The notes below the pieces were generated by a model, which did no database searches, was not told the DNA's origin, and saw only the letters and a list, made by a program, of their open reading frames with translations. A DNA stretch of 64,000 nucleotides, taken from Clostridium sp. AM58-1XD. GTDB taxonomy: Bacteria > Bacillota > Clostridia > Lachnospirales > Lachnospiraceae. The translations under genes and the position numbers were made by a program. Shown one piece after another: positions 18,228 to 27,679 of this stretch (positions within the stretch are counted from its first letter, which is position 1; every line of letters starts with the position of its first letter). The stretch spans positions 1-64,000 of the forward strand of contig NZ_QSDR01000004.1 of assembly GCF_003464085.1 (NCBI RefSeq). Reading direction: 5' to 3'.

Positions 18228-19787
18228 TCAGTTTATACTGCTTTCAGCAGCCGTCTCTTTGGCCGGCCCGCTTTCCCAGCTGGTATTGTCTTCTTTCAGA
18301 TCAGCCATCATCTTTTCAATCAGAACGAGCTGTTGGCTGTCCGACTGGGTTTTCTCCCAGAGTTCGTAGCCGTAGCTGTCCCTGACTTCCCTTTTATCCG
18401 CCTCTTTTCCGGCACAATATTCGAAATTAAGCTGGCCGTAGAGGTCAGCCATTCTCCTCTTCATATCGTCCGGAACCGAATAGATCTTTTTATATATCTG
18501 ATCAGAAACAACTTGTTTCACCAGCTCTTCACTGTATGTATCGAAATTCAACAGGTTTTCGTCTTCAAGTCTGTTGCCACGCGCCCATCCGGACACATCA
18601 ACCGTCTTTACCGAATAAGACATGCTCTCATCCTCTTTCCATTCGATTACCCCGTACTGGCACGGCGCTATGGAAAGAGACGCCGTTACCGCCTCTGTCA
18701 CATGATCATCTACCACCGTTCCTGGCTCCGCCTGAAACTGTTTGATCCTCTGCAGATGGAGATGACCGCTGAGATAGAGAGGCACATTGTACTCATGAAG
18801 GATGGAAATTATCTCTTCCCCACCCTCAATCGCGCACTCCGTCGGATAGACCCGGCTCTCTCCCATCAGATTGTGATGGGCCACAGGAATCATCACTGCA
18901 TTCGCTTCTTTCGCCGCTTCATACTGCTCTCTGATCCACGTATACGTTTCGTCCTTGATTCTGCCTCCCACCTTGTTGTAAGGTTCATACTCACAGGAAT
19001 CCAGCATAAGAAGCCAGTGTGTATCGTCCAGTACATATCGGTAGCTCAGGGAATTCTCATCCCTGGAAGCAGCGCCGTCGTAACCAAAGCTGTGATAAAT
19101 CTCGTAAAATTCTTCCGGCGTTATATTCTCCGCCTCTTCCCTCACATCTCCGATATAAGAAGATGCGTTCGGATTGTTAATATCGTGATTGCCCGGAATT
19201 ACGAGAACGGGAACGCCCTCTTCCTGCACTGCCGCCAGTTTGGCCGCCAGCTCCTGGTGGTTAATCTTCTCTCCGTCAACCGTCAGATCGCCGCTCAGGA
19301 TCAATGCACTGGGGCGGTATTCCAGCACCTCTTTAAAAAACGCATCCAGCAGTTCCGAAGAATACCGCTCCACCTTTCCGTCGTCCCTGGCCGTAAACAC
19401 TTCAAAAGCCTTTCCATAATCGGTCAGCTTCGGCGACATATAATGGAGATCGGTGGCCAGAATCAGCCTTGGAGGGCCTTTCGGCTCTTCCTCTTCGATC
19501 ACTTCCGGTTCGGCCTGGGGCTTAGACCGGTGACGGGCCGTATACCATTTTCTCCTGCCTCCCGTATTCTGTTCTTCTTTGCTTTCCGGCTCAGCGGGCT
19601 GAAGGGCACGTTCTGTTTCATCGTCCACCGGGTCTGTCGGAGAAGGGGTCTCCTCTATGATCACTCTTCCTGTCTCTTCTGGAAAAGAATCGGTATCCGC
19701 TACTTTACTTATCAGGAAAACAATTCCCATGCAACCTGCAATCATAAGCAGGTATGCAAAAATTGTGATTAACCTGTTCTGTCTCAT
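18228..19787 (-). CDS. Membrane-anchored metallophosphoesterase
   Basis: 519 residues. One N-terminal transmembrane helix (about 8-28) is followed by a Pro/Glu-rich spacer (30-105), then a calcineurin-like phosphoesterase domain facing outward. Metal-ligand motifs run in order: DLHYMSP, LSGDLTVDGE, PGNHDINN, AHHNLMGES and SGHLHLQ. The C-terminal 120 residues are less conserved. Substrates of this subgroup are not established; cell-surface phosphodiesters or nucleotides are possible. The gene is single, 48 bases downstream of the rubredoxin start in the divergent sense of transcription order. Confidence 0.85.
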   Translation of the reverse strand: MRQNRLITIFAYLLMIAGCMGIVFLISKVADTDSFPEETGRVIIEETPSPTDPVDDETERALQPAEPESKEEQNTGGRRKWYTARHRSKPQAEPEVIEEEEPKGPPRLILATDLHYMSPKLTDYGKAFEVFTARDDGKVERYSSELLDAFFKEVLEYRPSALILSGDLTVDGEKINHQELAAKLAAVQEEGVPVLVIPGNHDINNPNASSYIGDVREEAENITPEEFYEIYHSFGYDGAASRDENSLSYRYVLDDTHWLLMLDSCEYEPYNKVGGRIKDETYTWIREQYEAAKEANAVMIPVAHHNLMGESRVYPTECAIEGGEEIISILHEYNVPLYLSGHLHLQRIKQFQAEPGTVVDDHVTEAVTASLSIAPCQYGVIEWKEDESMSYSVKTVDVSGWARGNRLEDENLLNFDTYSEELVKQVVSDQIYKKIYSVPDDMKRRMADLYGQLNFEYCAGKEADKREVRDSYGYELWEKTQSDSQQLVLIEKMMADLKEDNTSWESGPAKETAAESSIN

Positions 19788-19907
19788 CTAAAATGTCCTT
19801 TCTTTCAGAAGCAGGTTCCATCATACCACAAAATATATGGTTTTCCTATAAATAAATTATTAATTTTTCAAAATAGAGGCCTGAAATATGGAAAATACAC
19901 AAGGTTT

Positions 19908-21236
19908 TTACTGCCGCAGTTTTCTGAGGCCGCCGCGCCTCACCCAGGATATACGGATAAGATACAGGACCAGCAGGATTCCCCAGGAATAAGCCTCTGC
20001 GAACGCAATTACCATGTTGCCGTAAAACGGTTCCAGGCAGTAGGACAGGATGATGCGCGAGACCAGAGACAGGATCCCTGACATGCTGGAATAAAGCACA
20101 TCTCCAATCCCCTCCAGATAGCCGCGCATTGCTGTAGCAATGCCATAGACCAAATAAAAGCTTGCGATCCGCCGGAAAAAACCGCCTCCAATCCGTACAG
20201 CCTCCGGCCCCGCGCCGAATATGGCGATAAGACGTCCTCCAGCCATAATCACCACCATTGTCAACAGCAGAGAGACCGCGGTCATAATAGCAATGCCGGC
20301 TGCAAGTACCTCCCGGGTACGTGTCTTCTTCCCTGCTCCGTAATTTTGGGCAACAATGGTCGAAATCCCGGATCCCAGGTTGATAATGGGAAGCAGCACG
20401 ATAGAGTCCACACGGTACGCCGTAGTTATTGCAGCCACCGTCTGAGTACCGAAACCGTTCATGAAGTTCTGAAGTATCAGGCTGCCGGCCGCGCCTACGC
20501 TGGACTGAATCATGGGAGGACATCCAAGGCGCATGCCCGGAATCAGGAACTTCTTATCCAATGCATGTTTATCCGGGCAAAAACGGAGCAGGGAATATTT
20601 TCTGAAGCTGTATACAATCAAAAATACGGTCATTACCGACTGGGAAATCACAGTCGCCGCCGCTGCGCCTGCAACGCCCAGGCGCAGAACCATAACAAAT
20701 AGGATATCCAGCGCCACATTTACTGCCGAAGAAAGTAAGATAGACAGAAAAGGGGCGTGGCTGTCTCCGATTCCTCTGAGAGCGGCCGCATAAACATTAT
20801 AAACAGCCAGGAACGGCATGCCTATTAAAACGATCTGCAAATAATTTTCCGCCATGGATATGGTATCGCCGGTCGTATGCAGCAGGCGCAGTATTTGAGG
20901 GGCCAGTCCGATTCCTGTGGCTGCAAGCAATCCAAATGCCGCTCCTAAAAGTATGGTAAATGCCGTGATTATTTTAGGTATAACCGCCGTATCTCCGCTT
21001 CCGAATTTCTGTGCAAACAGGATGGAAAGCCCAAGGGTGAAACCGGTTATGGCCATGAGATATAGATTGATGACCGTACTGGTTGATCCAATTGCCGCCA
21101 GCGCCAGTTCGCCATCCACGTTTCCTACGATAAACGCATCCGCCCAGTTATACAGCTGCTGTAGAATACCGCTGAAAATAAGCGGTAAACTGAATTTCAT
21201 TAACGTGTATGCGCTGCTTTTCTCCTTGTTCTGCAT
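19908..21236 (-). CDS. MATE-family multidrug efflux transporter
   Basis: 442 residues with twelve predicted membrane helices in two homologous halves. The opening motif LMKFSLPLIFSGILQQLYNWADAF and the repeated ALRGIGDSHAP / AMRGYLEGIGD loops are typical MATE features. It exports cationic drugs or metabolites using a sodium or proton gradient. Start ATG 21236 has AGGAG five bases ahead; the preceding TTG is less likely. No regulator gene is adjacent. Confidence 0.9.
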   Translation of the reverse strand: MQNKEKSSAYTLMKFSLPLIFSGILQQLYNWADAFIVGNVDGELALAAIGSTSTVINLYLMAITGFTLGLSILFAQKFGSGDTAVIPKIITAFTILLGAAFGLLAATGIGLAPQILRLLHTTGDTISMAENYLQIVLIGMPFLAVYNVYAAALRGIGDSHAPFLSILLSSAVNVALDILFVMVLRLGVAGAAAATVISQSVMTVFLIVYSFRKYSLLRFCPDKHALDKKFLIPGMRLGCPPMIQSSVGAAGSLILQNFMNGFGTQTVAAITTAYRVDSIVLLPIINLGSGISTIVAQNYGAGKKTRTREVLAAGIAIMTAVSLLLTMVVIMAGGRLIAIFGAGPEAVRIGGGFFRRIASFYLVYGIATAMRGYLEGIGDVLYSSMSGILSLVSRIILSYCLEPFYGNMVIAFAEAYSWGILLVLYLIRISWVRRGGLRKLRQ

Positions 21237-21239
21237 CAA

Positions 21240-21594
21240 CGCTCCTACCTCCGTAAATCTGTTTTTATTTCATCAGATATATGTTCCTGTTTATTAAAAA
21301 CAGTCCCGCTCTTGGTTTCTCCGCCTGCGGCGGCCCTTTAACGCGGGGCATGTAATCGCTTCAGCGAAATGATTCCTTACCGCCGCAGTGCGTTCGCTTC
21401 CGCGGCATAATTCCCTACGCGCGAGTGCGCCTACCCGATAAAGCGGGGCACGCTGTCCATAGCGGAGCGTTTTTTATTCAATAGGAGCAATATCCTATTG
21501 AATAAAAAAACCGTATGCAAGATTAGCCTTGCATACGGTAGGTGCTCACCCGGTTGATTTTGTATTACGAGACCATAGTCTCATAATATTTCAG
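21240..21594. other. GC-rich intergenic repeat region
   Basis: From about 21325 to 21465 this gap is GC-rich and built of small palindromes: CCGCCTGCGGCGG, ATCGCTTCAGCGA and CGCGCGAGTGCGC. Its words TTCCTTACCGCCGCAGTGCG and TTCCCTACGCGCGAGTGCGC resemble TTCCTTACGTGCAAGCACGA of the tandem repeat at 23730-23922. The right part carries the RidA terminators, listed separately. No gene is visible. Confidence 0.5.
21470..21540 (-). terminator. Tandem intrinsic terminators after RidA
   Basis: On the minus strand ACCGTATGCAAG pairs with CTTGCATACGGT (21509-21540) and is followed by seven T. A second palindrome, ATTCAATAGG / CCTATTGAAT (about 21476-21503), is flanked by T and A runs and could act in both directions. 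Confidence 0.85.
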
Positions 21595-22056
21595 TTAATC
21601 CTCTACTTCCACCACTGCCAGAATCTCTGTAGCGCTGCCGCCCGGAAGCTCGTTTGTACCGATGGCAAGCCTTGCTGCCAGACCTGCTTCTCCATATAAA
21701 TCACGGAACAATGCGGAAGCGCCGTTGATAACTGCCGGCTGCTCGCCAAATCCTTTTGCACATCGTACATAGCTGATGATCTGCACGAACTGTTTTACCT
21801 TGTCCAAATCCCCCAGTTCTGCTTTCAGAACCGACAGGATATTCAATGCACAGATTTGGGCAGATCTCTGTCCGTCCTCGATCGTTAAGTCTTCGCCTAC
21901 AACGCCCACTACCTGGCGTACTCCATGTATATCCGGCGTCTGGCCTGCGATATAAATCAGATTACCGACTCTCCTTGACGGCACGTACAAACCGTTGGGC
22001 CTTGGTAGGTCCGGAAGCGTAAGTCCCATTTCCTGTAATTTCTGTTCTACCTTCAT
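21595..22056 (-). CDS. RidA/YjgF/YER057c/UK114 family protein
   Basis: 153 residues. The family signature appears as LIYIAGQTPDIHG in the N-terminal half and AARLAIGTNELPGGSATEILAVVE at the end, including the conserved arginine. RidA proteins hydrolyse reactive enamine/imine intermediates; this longer 150-residue subgroup also includes members acting in amino-acid or pyrimidine catabolism. The upstream extension is discarded: ATG 22056 follows GGGAGGATCAT. It is monocistronic with a strong double terminator. Confidence 0.88.
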   Translation of the reverse strand: MKVEQKLQEMGLTLPDLPRPNGLYVPSRRVGNLIYIAGQTPDIHGVRQVVGVVGEDLTIEDGQRSAQICALNILSVLKAELGDLDKVKQFVQIISYVRCAKGFGEQPAVINGASALFRDLYGEAGLAARLAIGTNELPGGSATEILAVVEVED

Positions 22057-22363
22057 ATGATCCTCCCTTGAACATGTATTCTTGCCGCCGGTCCGTATCA
22101 TGCATATCCGCGCTCTGCTGATCGCCTATAGAACGGCCGGCTTCTCCCAATATATCAGATACTCCTCTCCAATTTATGATGGATAATGGGTTTCTGAGTA
22201 CAGGTATACTTTATTCTAATCGTTCTGCGGCCGTCTGTCAAATACATGGTGAACCGGTCCGGACATTCTATGACGGATTGGCACTGATTCTTCTATAGAC
22301 GGATTGACACCGATCTTCTATTGAGGACCGATTCAGATGTTCCATGGGTGTCTATCCGGCTTT

Positions 22364-23653
22364 TTATAACAAATCGTTGATACAAATAGAGCCGTAAGGG
22401 CGTATGCTCATCCTGTAAGCATTTCCCTTTCCGGTAGCCTTTTCAATATAGTCCACATATTCATCCACCAGATCATTGGGAAGCATCGCCATAATCACTC
22501 CTGCAAATCCGCCTCCATGTACGCGGCACGCTCCTTTTCCCTTCTCCGTGATGAAAAGCTCCGTTAACGCAAGCGTAATCGTAATGCCCTGCTCCTGATA
22601 ATTGCTGTTCGTATAACAGTTCTGAAGCCATTTCCAGGAAGAGTTGCCGGACGCAGTAATGTTTTGAAGGAAATCGCCGAATCTGTTTTCCCTGAGGGCT
22701 TTAACTTCTTCCTCCACTCTCTTATTTTCTTCAAAGAAATGAAGCGCTCTGAGTACGGAACGATCGCCTGCATACGCCCTGATTTCCTGTAGATGGTCAA
22801 TCACTTCCTGCTCTGTAATCTGAGAGCAGACTTCCCTCCCGAAAAATTCTGCAACTTTCTTCATTTCATTGGGAACAGAGGAATAGTCGGCGCTCAAATC
22901 AGCATGGCCCTTTCCCGTCTGGACAATAATAAGACTGTGATTCTGGGAACTGAAATCGAATTCTATCTTCTCTACCTTCGGAACGGACGGTTCCATAAAG
23001 TCTATGGTAATCAGTCCTCCAACGGCGCAGGCCATCTGGTCCAGAAGGCCCGACCCTTTATCCCAGTAGTAATTCTCTGCAAACTTTCCAATATGGGCAT
23101 AGGCAACGGTGCTCATCCTCCCATCGTTGAACAGCGTATTCAGCATGGAACATAGCAGCATTTCGAATGAGGCTGATGAGCTGACACCAGCCGAACTGAT
23201 CACGTTGCTGGTAATATATGCGTCAAATCCGCCGATCTCATATCCTGACTTTTGAAATCCTTTTAAAAGACCTTTTACGAGGTCAACCGTACCTGCTTTC
23301 TTAGGGCTTGGCTCCAGCTCGTTCAAATCAATCGTAAATTTCTGGTCAAATGTAACACTGACAATATGTACTTTATTCGACATGTTCTTTGCAGCAGCTC
23401 CTACACAGTCCAGGTTAATGCTTCCTGCCAAAACCTTGCCGTGATTATGATCCGTATGGTTCCCGCTGATCTCTGTACGCCCTGGAGAGCTGAACAGGAG
23501 GAGATCCCTGTCTCCAAACTCCTTTTCAAAACCCTTTACTACTTCTTTATAGCGTTCTCTCTGAACTGCTGTTTCCGAACTGCCGTAAAGTTCTGCAAAA
23601 AGGCCGTCGGCTTTTCCGCTGTCCAGTAACTCCAATGTCTGTTTTGCTTCCAT
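22364..23653 (-). CDS. galK: Galactokinase
   Basis: 429 residues of the GHMP kinase superfamily. It has the galactokinase signature region SPGRTEISGNHTDHNHGKVL (about 60-79), the ATP-binding GVSSSASFE loop and the C-terminal GGGFAGVI motif. It phosphorylates galactose at C1 with ATP, the first Leloir step; no galT or galE lies in the window. An in-frame extension to 23716 lacks a ribosome binding site, whereas ATG 23653 follows AAGGAGAAGCGAT. The galactose-specific motif is slightly altered (TEISGNHTDHN for the usual RVNLIGEHTDYN), as is common in clostridial enzymes. Confidence 0.9.
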   Translation of the reverse strand: MEAKQTLELLDSGKADGLFAELYGSSETAVQRERYKEVVKGFEKEFGDRDLLLFSSPGRTEISGNHTDHNHGKVLAGSINLDCVGAAAKNMSNKVHIVSVTFDQKFTIDLNELEPSPKKAGTVDLVKGLLKGFQKSGYEIGGFDAYITSNVISSAGVSSSASFEMLLCSMLNTLFNDGRMSTVAYAHIGKFAENYYWDKGSGLLDQMACAVGGLITIDFMEPSVPKVEKIEFDFSSQNHSLIIVQTGKGHADLSADYSSVPNEMKKVAEFFGREVCSQITEQEVIDHLQEIRAYAGDRSVLRALHFFEENKRVEEEVKALRENRFGDFLQNITASGNSSWKWLQNCYTNSNYQEQGITITLALTELFITEKGKGACRVHGGGFAGVIMAMLPNDLVDEYVDYIEKATGKGNAYRMSIRPYGSICINDLL

Positions 23654-23729
23654 ATCGCTTCTCCTTTTCCCCTTAATGATGATTCCGTTCATTTGTTCCC
23701 AATGTGTAAGGCGCAATTCCTCTTCGCTT

Positions 23730-23798
23730 CATCTCGGTCACGGGCTTTCGCCCTATAAGATCAGACATGAAAGCATTTCCTTACGTGCAAGCACGACG
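23730..23798 (+). repeat. 68/69-bp tandem repeat, unit 1
   Basis: Starts CATCTCGGTCACGGGCTTTC and ends GCAAGCACGACG. It is repeated almost exactly (one A fewer) at 23855-23922. Internal hairpins are CGGGCTTTCGCCC and CGTGCAAGCACG. Spacer 23799-23854 contains CTCGATTGCGCTCCGC, which resembles the reverse complement of a word in the 60.8 kb repeat. Confidence 0.85.
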
Positions 23799-23854
23799 CT
23801 TTTACTTCCTGCCTTGGGAGTTCGCCATGCTGCGCCCTCGATTGCGCTCCGCTA

Positions 23855-23922
23855 CATCTCGGTCACGGGCTTTCGCCCTATAAGATCAGACATGAAGCAT
23901 TTCCTTACGTGCAAGCACGACG
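23855..23922 (+). repeat. 68/69-bp tandem repeat, unit 2
   Basis: Second copy of the unit at 23730. Its TAAGATCAGACATGAA segment can also pair with TTTCATATCTGATCTT just downstream (about 23931-23946), giving a long alternative hairpin in the divergent galK / radical SAM gap. Confidence 0.85.
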
Positions 23923-24101
23923 GTAATACTTTCATATCTGATCTTGCATGGCTCATTGCTTACGTGCACATTATACCACTGGGGGGAAGGGGGCAACAAT
24001 ATAATATTTTTCGAAGTTATTATGAAAAATCTTGATACTCGACTTTTCGTATGGCAGATGGTAAAATATTGGGAGAATTTTATGCATCGGAGGCGGACCG
24101 C

Positions 24102-25100
24102 GTGAGAGACTGGAATGGAAAACCGTATTATTCACTGGATTATTATCTTAAGGAAACGTTTGGGCAGAAGGTATACAAGCTGGCTCTGGACGGAGGGCAG
24201 ACGTGTCCTAACAGGGACGGCGCCTGCGGCAGAGGCGGCTGTATTTTCTGCAGTGAAGGCGGCTCCGGAGATTTTGCTGTCCCGCTGTTTTCTGATCCTT
24301 CATTTGTCCGAATGTCGCCTCTGTCGCCATGCCCCCAGGAGCTTCTGGATCACATCCCGCCGGCCGTATATGCTCAGATTGAAGAGGCCAAAAAGAATGT
24401 GTCCCGTAAAATCGCCGGAAGAGACAGGAAATATATCGCTTATTTTCAGTCCTTCACAAATACGTACGCACCTGTTCCCTACTTAAAGCAGCTGTTTTCT
24501 TCTGCTGCCAGTCATCCTGATATCGCGGCTCTCTCCATCGGAACACGGCCCGACTGCCTGCCTGATGAAATCATCCGCCTGCTGTCGGATGTAAACGTCC
24601 AAAAACCTGTCTGGACAGAGCTTGGACTCCAGACAATTCATGAAGATACCGCTCGTTTTATCCGCCGGGGTTATCCATTAAACTGTTTCCTGAATACCTT
24701 TCACCGTTTAAAGGCTGCCGGACTCCCCGTAATCGTCCACGTCATTCTGGGACTTCCGGGAGAGACACGGGAAATGATGCTCCGGACGGTCCGTTTTCTT
24801 GGAGAACTCGGTATAGACGGAATCAAACTCCAGCTGCTCCATGTGCTTACTGGCACGGAGCTGGCCGCCCTGTACGGCAAAGCGCCTTTTCCAACCATGG
24901 AACTGCCGGAATATCTGGATCTTGTCATCGACTGTATCGGAAACCTGCCTCCGTCCGTCGTAATCCACCGAATCAGCGGGGACGGCCCCAAAAAGCTGCT
25001 GGTCGCCCCTCTTTGGAGCGCAAATAAGCGCCTGGTCTTAAATTCCATGACCAGACGCTTTAAAGAGCGGGGAATTTCCCAGGGGGACCTTCTTTCTTAA
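24102..25100 (+). CDS. TIGR01212-family radical SAM protein
   Basis: 332 residues. The radical SAM cluster-binding cysteines lie in the N-terminal CPNRDGACGRGGCIFC, spaced as in the TIGR01212 (YhcC-like) group. The following WTELGLQTIHEDTARFIRRG and VHVILGLPGETREMM segments are typical of its TIM barrel. These proteins are linked to tRNA modification and redox metabolism. A longer frame begins at ATG 24051 but has no ribosome binding site; GTG 24102 sits behind CGGAGG, and family members begin at this point with WNGKxYYSL. The gene appears monocistronic. Confidence 0.85.
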   Translation: MRDWNGKPYYSLDYYLKETFGQKVYKLALDGGQTCPNRDGACGRGGCIFCSEGGSGDFAVPLFSDPSFVRMSPLSPCPQELLDHIPPAVYAQIEEAKKNVSRKIAGRDRKYIAYFQSFTNTYAPVPYLKQLFSSAASHPDIAALSIGTRPDCLPDEIIRLLSDVNVQKPVWTELGLQTIHEDTARFIRRGYPLNCFLNTFHRLKAAGLPVIVHVILGLPGETREMMLRTVRFLGELGIDGIKLQLLHVLTGTELAALYGKAPFPTMELPEYLDLVIDCIGNLPPSVVIHRISGDGPKKLLVAPLWSANKRLVLNSMTRRFKERGISQGDLLS

Positions 25101-25131
25101 TTAATATTGAAATTACCCGTTTTACCGAATA

Positions 25132-26201
25132 TTACTGGACGGCGCCATCGCTGCCGAATGTATAGGAACTGCCTTCGATCACAAGGACCTTTCCAGCCGT
25201 CATGATTCCGTCATTCGCCGGATCCATGTAATACATTCTGCCGTCCAGCTGCTGCCATCCGGTGTACTTCTGGTAATCTTTATAATAGTACCAATTGCCG
25301 TCAATACATTTCCATCCTTCTGAGGGAATGACCTGGCTGTAATCCTTAAATGCCATTTCGATGCAGACATTTCCGTTGATTCCGTCGACACGGCCTTCTT
25401 CTGTACACTGCCAAATCGTACGGTTTGGGTATTCATGTGTGGTTCCATAGCGGGCATACCAGATATCATATGGGATCTGAGATGTATCCATACGGTTTAC
25501 CAGCCAGTCATTATAGCTGAACACAATCGGGTGGAACCCGGAATCCTGAACGATCTTACAGAATGTATTAATAATGTCCGTCAGTTCCTGTTTCGATACG
25601 TCGCCGATGTTCTTGGATTCCACATCCATGGCGATGGGATAGGAAATTTTGTACTCCTTGGCCATACGTACGGCATACCTGGCTTCCTCAGCCGCTTTTT
25701 CCACCGTATCCGCTATGGAGTAGAGATATACTCCCGTCTTCAGTCCGCTGGCCGCGGCCCCTCTCATGTACTGGTCATAGTATGGATCCGGCGAGTCCAC
25801 ATAACCGATTCTGGCTATGGCGAAGGATATGTCATCCGCTGCGACCCTGTTCCAGTCGATGTCTCCCTGATATTTTGCAACGCTTACTCCTCTGGCCAGT
25901 ACTCCCGGAACAGGATCTCCATACATATTTACATACTGTCCGTTTATTTTCTTAAATGCATTTGCAGATACCGGGCGTTCTTCTGTCTGAGATGACTGTC
26001 CGGATGTATCTGTCTGCTGGCCTGTTGAAGTTTCATTTCCTGTAAGGTTCGCTCCAGGACCGCCCTCGTCAGCCATAACGGTTATGGGAAACACCGCAGC
26101 ACACACACCTGCAAGCAGCGCCGCGCTAAAACTGTATTTCTGAGGCCGATACGGACTCCCTTCTTTTTCTTTCCATCGAGTCGAAAACCTGATTTATCCA
26201 T
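25132..26201 (-). pseudogene. Secreted GH25 lysozyme with cell-wall-binding repeats, frameshift in signal peptide
   Basis: A glycosyl hydrolase family 25 muramidase domain (about residues 80-280 of 356) starts at GVSVAKYQGDIDW. It has AIARIGY and the catalytic acidic pair region AMDVESK. It is followed by two C-terminal choline/cell-wall-binding-type repeats (GWKCIDGNWYYY, GWQQLDGRMYYMD). It should cut peptidoglycan outside the cell. In the current frame no ATG precedes the hydrophobic signal core. A lysine-rich start at ATG 26201 (MDKSGFRLDGKKKK) joins it if one base is added in the purine runs near 26157-26175. Without that repair the only start is GTG 26106, inside the signal peptide. Confidence 0.75.
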
Positions 26202-26282
26202 ATTTTATGTACGCTCCTTATTTTCATCACATGATTTACCGTTCAGCCTGTTCCCCAGTTCTTCTCTGACTGTAACTGCCAT

Positions 26283-27164
26283 TCAGTTCAGACTGTTAAT
26301 ATTTTCCCTAGTCAGATCGATGAATGGGATATAAATCTCCTCCGCTCCGCCGACATAGGAATTCCGCCACTGATTATATTCTTTGGAGTCGACCGGCGTA
26401 TTGACTTCATATTCTCCGCCTGTCATAACATAGTAAATGATCCCGTCCCCATCTCTGTCAATTGCATTTGGAAACGGATTTCCATCATAATCTGACTCCC
26501 AGTATGACCGGTCCCATGCATCTACCATCCCGACCGACGTGTAAGTATCTGTATTCTGGTTATACCGGTACAGCGTATATGGCCAAAAATCTCCAGCCAG
26601 GCCCTGGTTGTGAGACCATCCTGCCTCGATTACTCCGTTATTATAGAATGTAAGCGCCGGAAACTCCAGCAGTTCTTCCCTGATAGTATTTGACGCTTCA
26701 TCATAGCCGTATATGCCGGCTGCCATTCCAGCCATGTATGTAGTGGTATACTGTATAATCAGTTCGTCCCTTCCATCGGAATCGACGTCATATACTGCAA
26801 ACTTATTTTCCGATATATCTCCATATCCATCAAAACCGCAGTCACTGCCATCCGGCAATTTATGGTTTGAATAAAGCTGATTCAGTGCATAAATAAATGC
26901 AGCCCTTTCTGATCTCCTGTCATAACCGGCACTTTTCATTGTTCGTTCCACGCCGTTAGTCTCCTTCGAGACTACCGCTTCAGAAGCTGCTTTGTCTGTT
27001 TCGTCAGCCTCATCTGCCTGTTCTTTCCCTGCTGTTTCCGCTGTCTCCACCTGTGTGTCGGTTTTGCTCACTGGTTCTGCCGGATTCGCGCCGCCGCTTC
27101 CACAGGCAGTCAATCCGCTCATAAAAGCTGCTGAAATAATGATTCCATACCCTCTTTTTCTCAT
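26283..27164 (-). CDS. Lipoprotein of unknown function
   Basis: 293 residues with an N-terminal lipoprotein signal ending in the lipobox GLTAC (Cys21). An acidic/Thr-rich linker (25-70) leads into a folded C-terminal domain that contains two short calcium-loop-like segments: DVDSDGRDEL and DRDGDGIIYYV. Proteins of this layout sit on the outer face of the membrane, but their function is unknown. Start ATG 27164 follows TTGGAGGGGTAACT. The neighbouring upstream fragment is an acetyltransferase-like remnant. Confidence 0.75.
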   Translation of the reverse strand: MRKRGYGIIISAAFMSGLTACGSGGANPAEPVSKTDTQVETAETAGKEQADEADETDKAASEAVVSKETNGVERTMKSAGYDRRSERAAFIYALNQLYSNHKLPDGSDCGFDGYGDISENKFAVYDVDSDGRDELIIQYTTTYMAGMAAGIYGYDEASNTIREELLEFPALTFYNNGVIEAGWSHNQGLAGDFWPYTLYRYNQNTDTYTSVGMVDAWDRSYWESDYDGNPFPNAIDRDGDGIIYYVMTGGEYEVNTPVDSKEYNQWRNSYVGGAEEIYIPFIDLTRENINSLN

Positions 27165-27166
27165 AG

Positions 27167-27391
27167 TTACCCCTCCAATATCTTCTTTATTTTATTACAA
27201 TCATTCCCTGATCCATAAATAGGCACGGGAATTTCAAATCCAAATTCATGCAGAACCATATCATCCGCGATCACTTCATTATAGATCCCGTCCCATATCC
27301 GGACATTATTCCTGATCATAGGTTCTATAATCTCTTTAAATACCACTCTCAGCTACGGCAGATCATCCATACCGGCCAGTCGTAATTCCAT
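27167..27391 (-). pseudogene. GNAT acetyltransferase remnant
   Basis: The minus strand from ATG 27391 reads MELRLAGMDDLP, then an in-frame TAG at 27353-27355, then LRVVFKEIIEPMIRNNVRIWDGIYNEVIADDM. This is the typical first 50 residues of a GNAT-family acetyltransferase. The acetyl-CoA-binding half is absent: after about 30 further codons the frame stops at 27167. It is therefore both interrupted and truncated. Confidence 0.6.
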
Positions 27392-27419
27392 GGCAGTACC
27401 TCTCTTTGCAGCAAATCGT

Positions 27420-27545
27420 TTTGCGCGTAACTATTTTTATTTCGCTCGTTCTCTCGCTCCTTAAAAGCTACGGGAATCGCCTTGACCTTCCGGTCAAGCC
27501 GCAGCAAATAGTTCCGCGCTTTCCCTGCGCGTAACTATTTTTCAT
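27420..27545. repeat. Short flanking repeat GCGCGTAACTATTTTT
   Basis: The 16-base word GCGCGTAACTATTTTT occurs at about 27423 and again near 27528. Between them are small palindromes (CTTGACCTTCCGGTCAAG) and a related AAATAGTTCCGCGC. This resembles the other GC-rich palindromic gap fillers. No gene lies between 27392 and 27679. Confidence 0.5.
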
Positions 27546-27679
27546 TATATGGCAGGCAATGGTTCTATTCAAGTGAATAATGGAAATCTTAATGATTTGT
27601 AAGAATCTGGAAAACGGGTGAATTTTTCGAAATTTCGTGATAAACTGAAGAAAGAACATAATGAAAAGGAGCTTTTGCC

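Noticed and set aside
18333..19772. A 479-codon open frame on the plus strand
   Set aside because: It is the exact antisense of the metallophosphoesterase gene, has no ribosome binding site and no recognisable domain; the minus-strand protein has all five metal motifs.
23700..23950. Possible CRISPR array
   Set aside because: Only two repeat units of 68 bases with a spacer of 56 and no cas genes; the units contain hairpins and extend into flanking sequence.
24051..24101. ATG 24051 as start of the radical SAM protein
   Set aside because: No ribosome binding site precedes it, while GTG 24102 has CGGAGG and matches the usual N terminus of the family.
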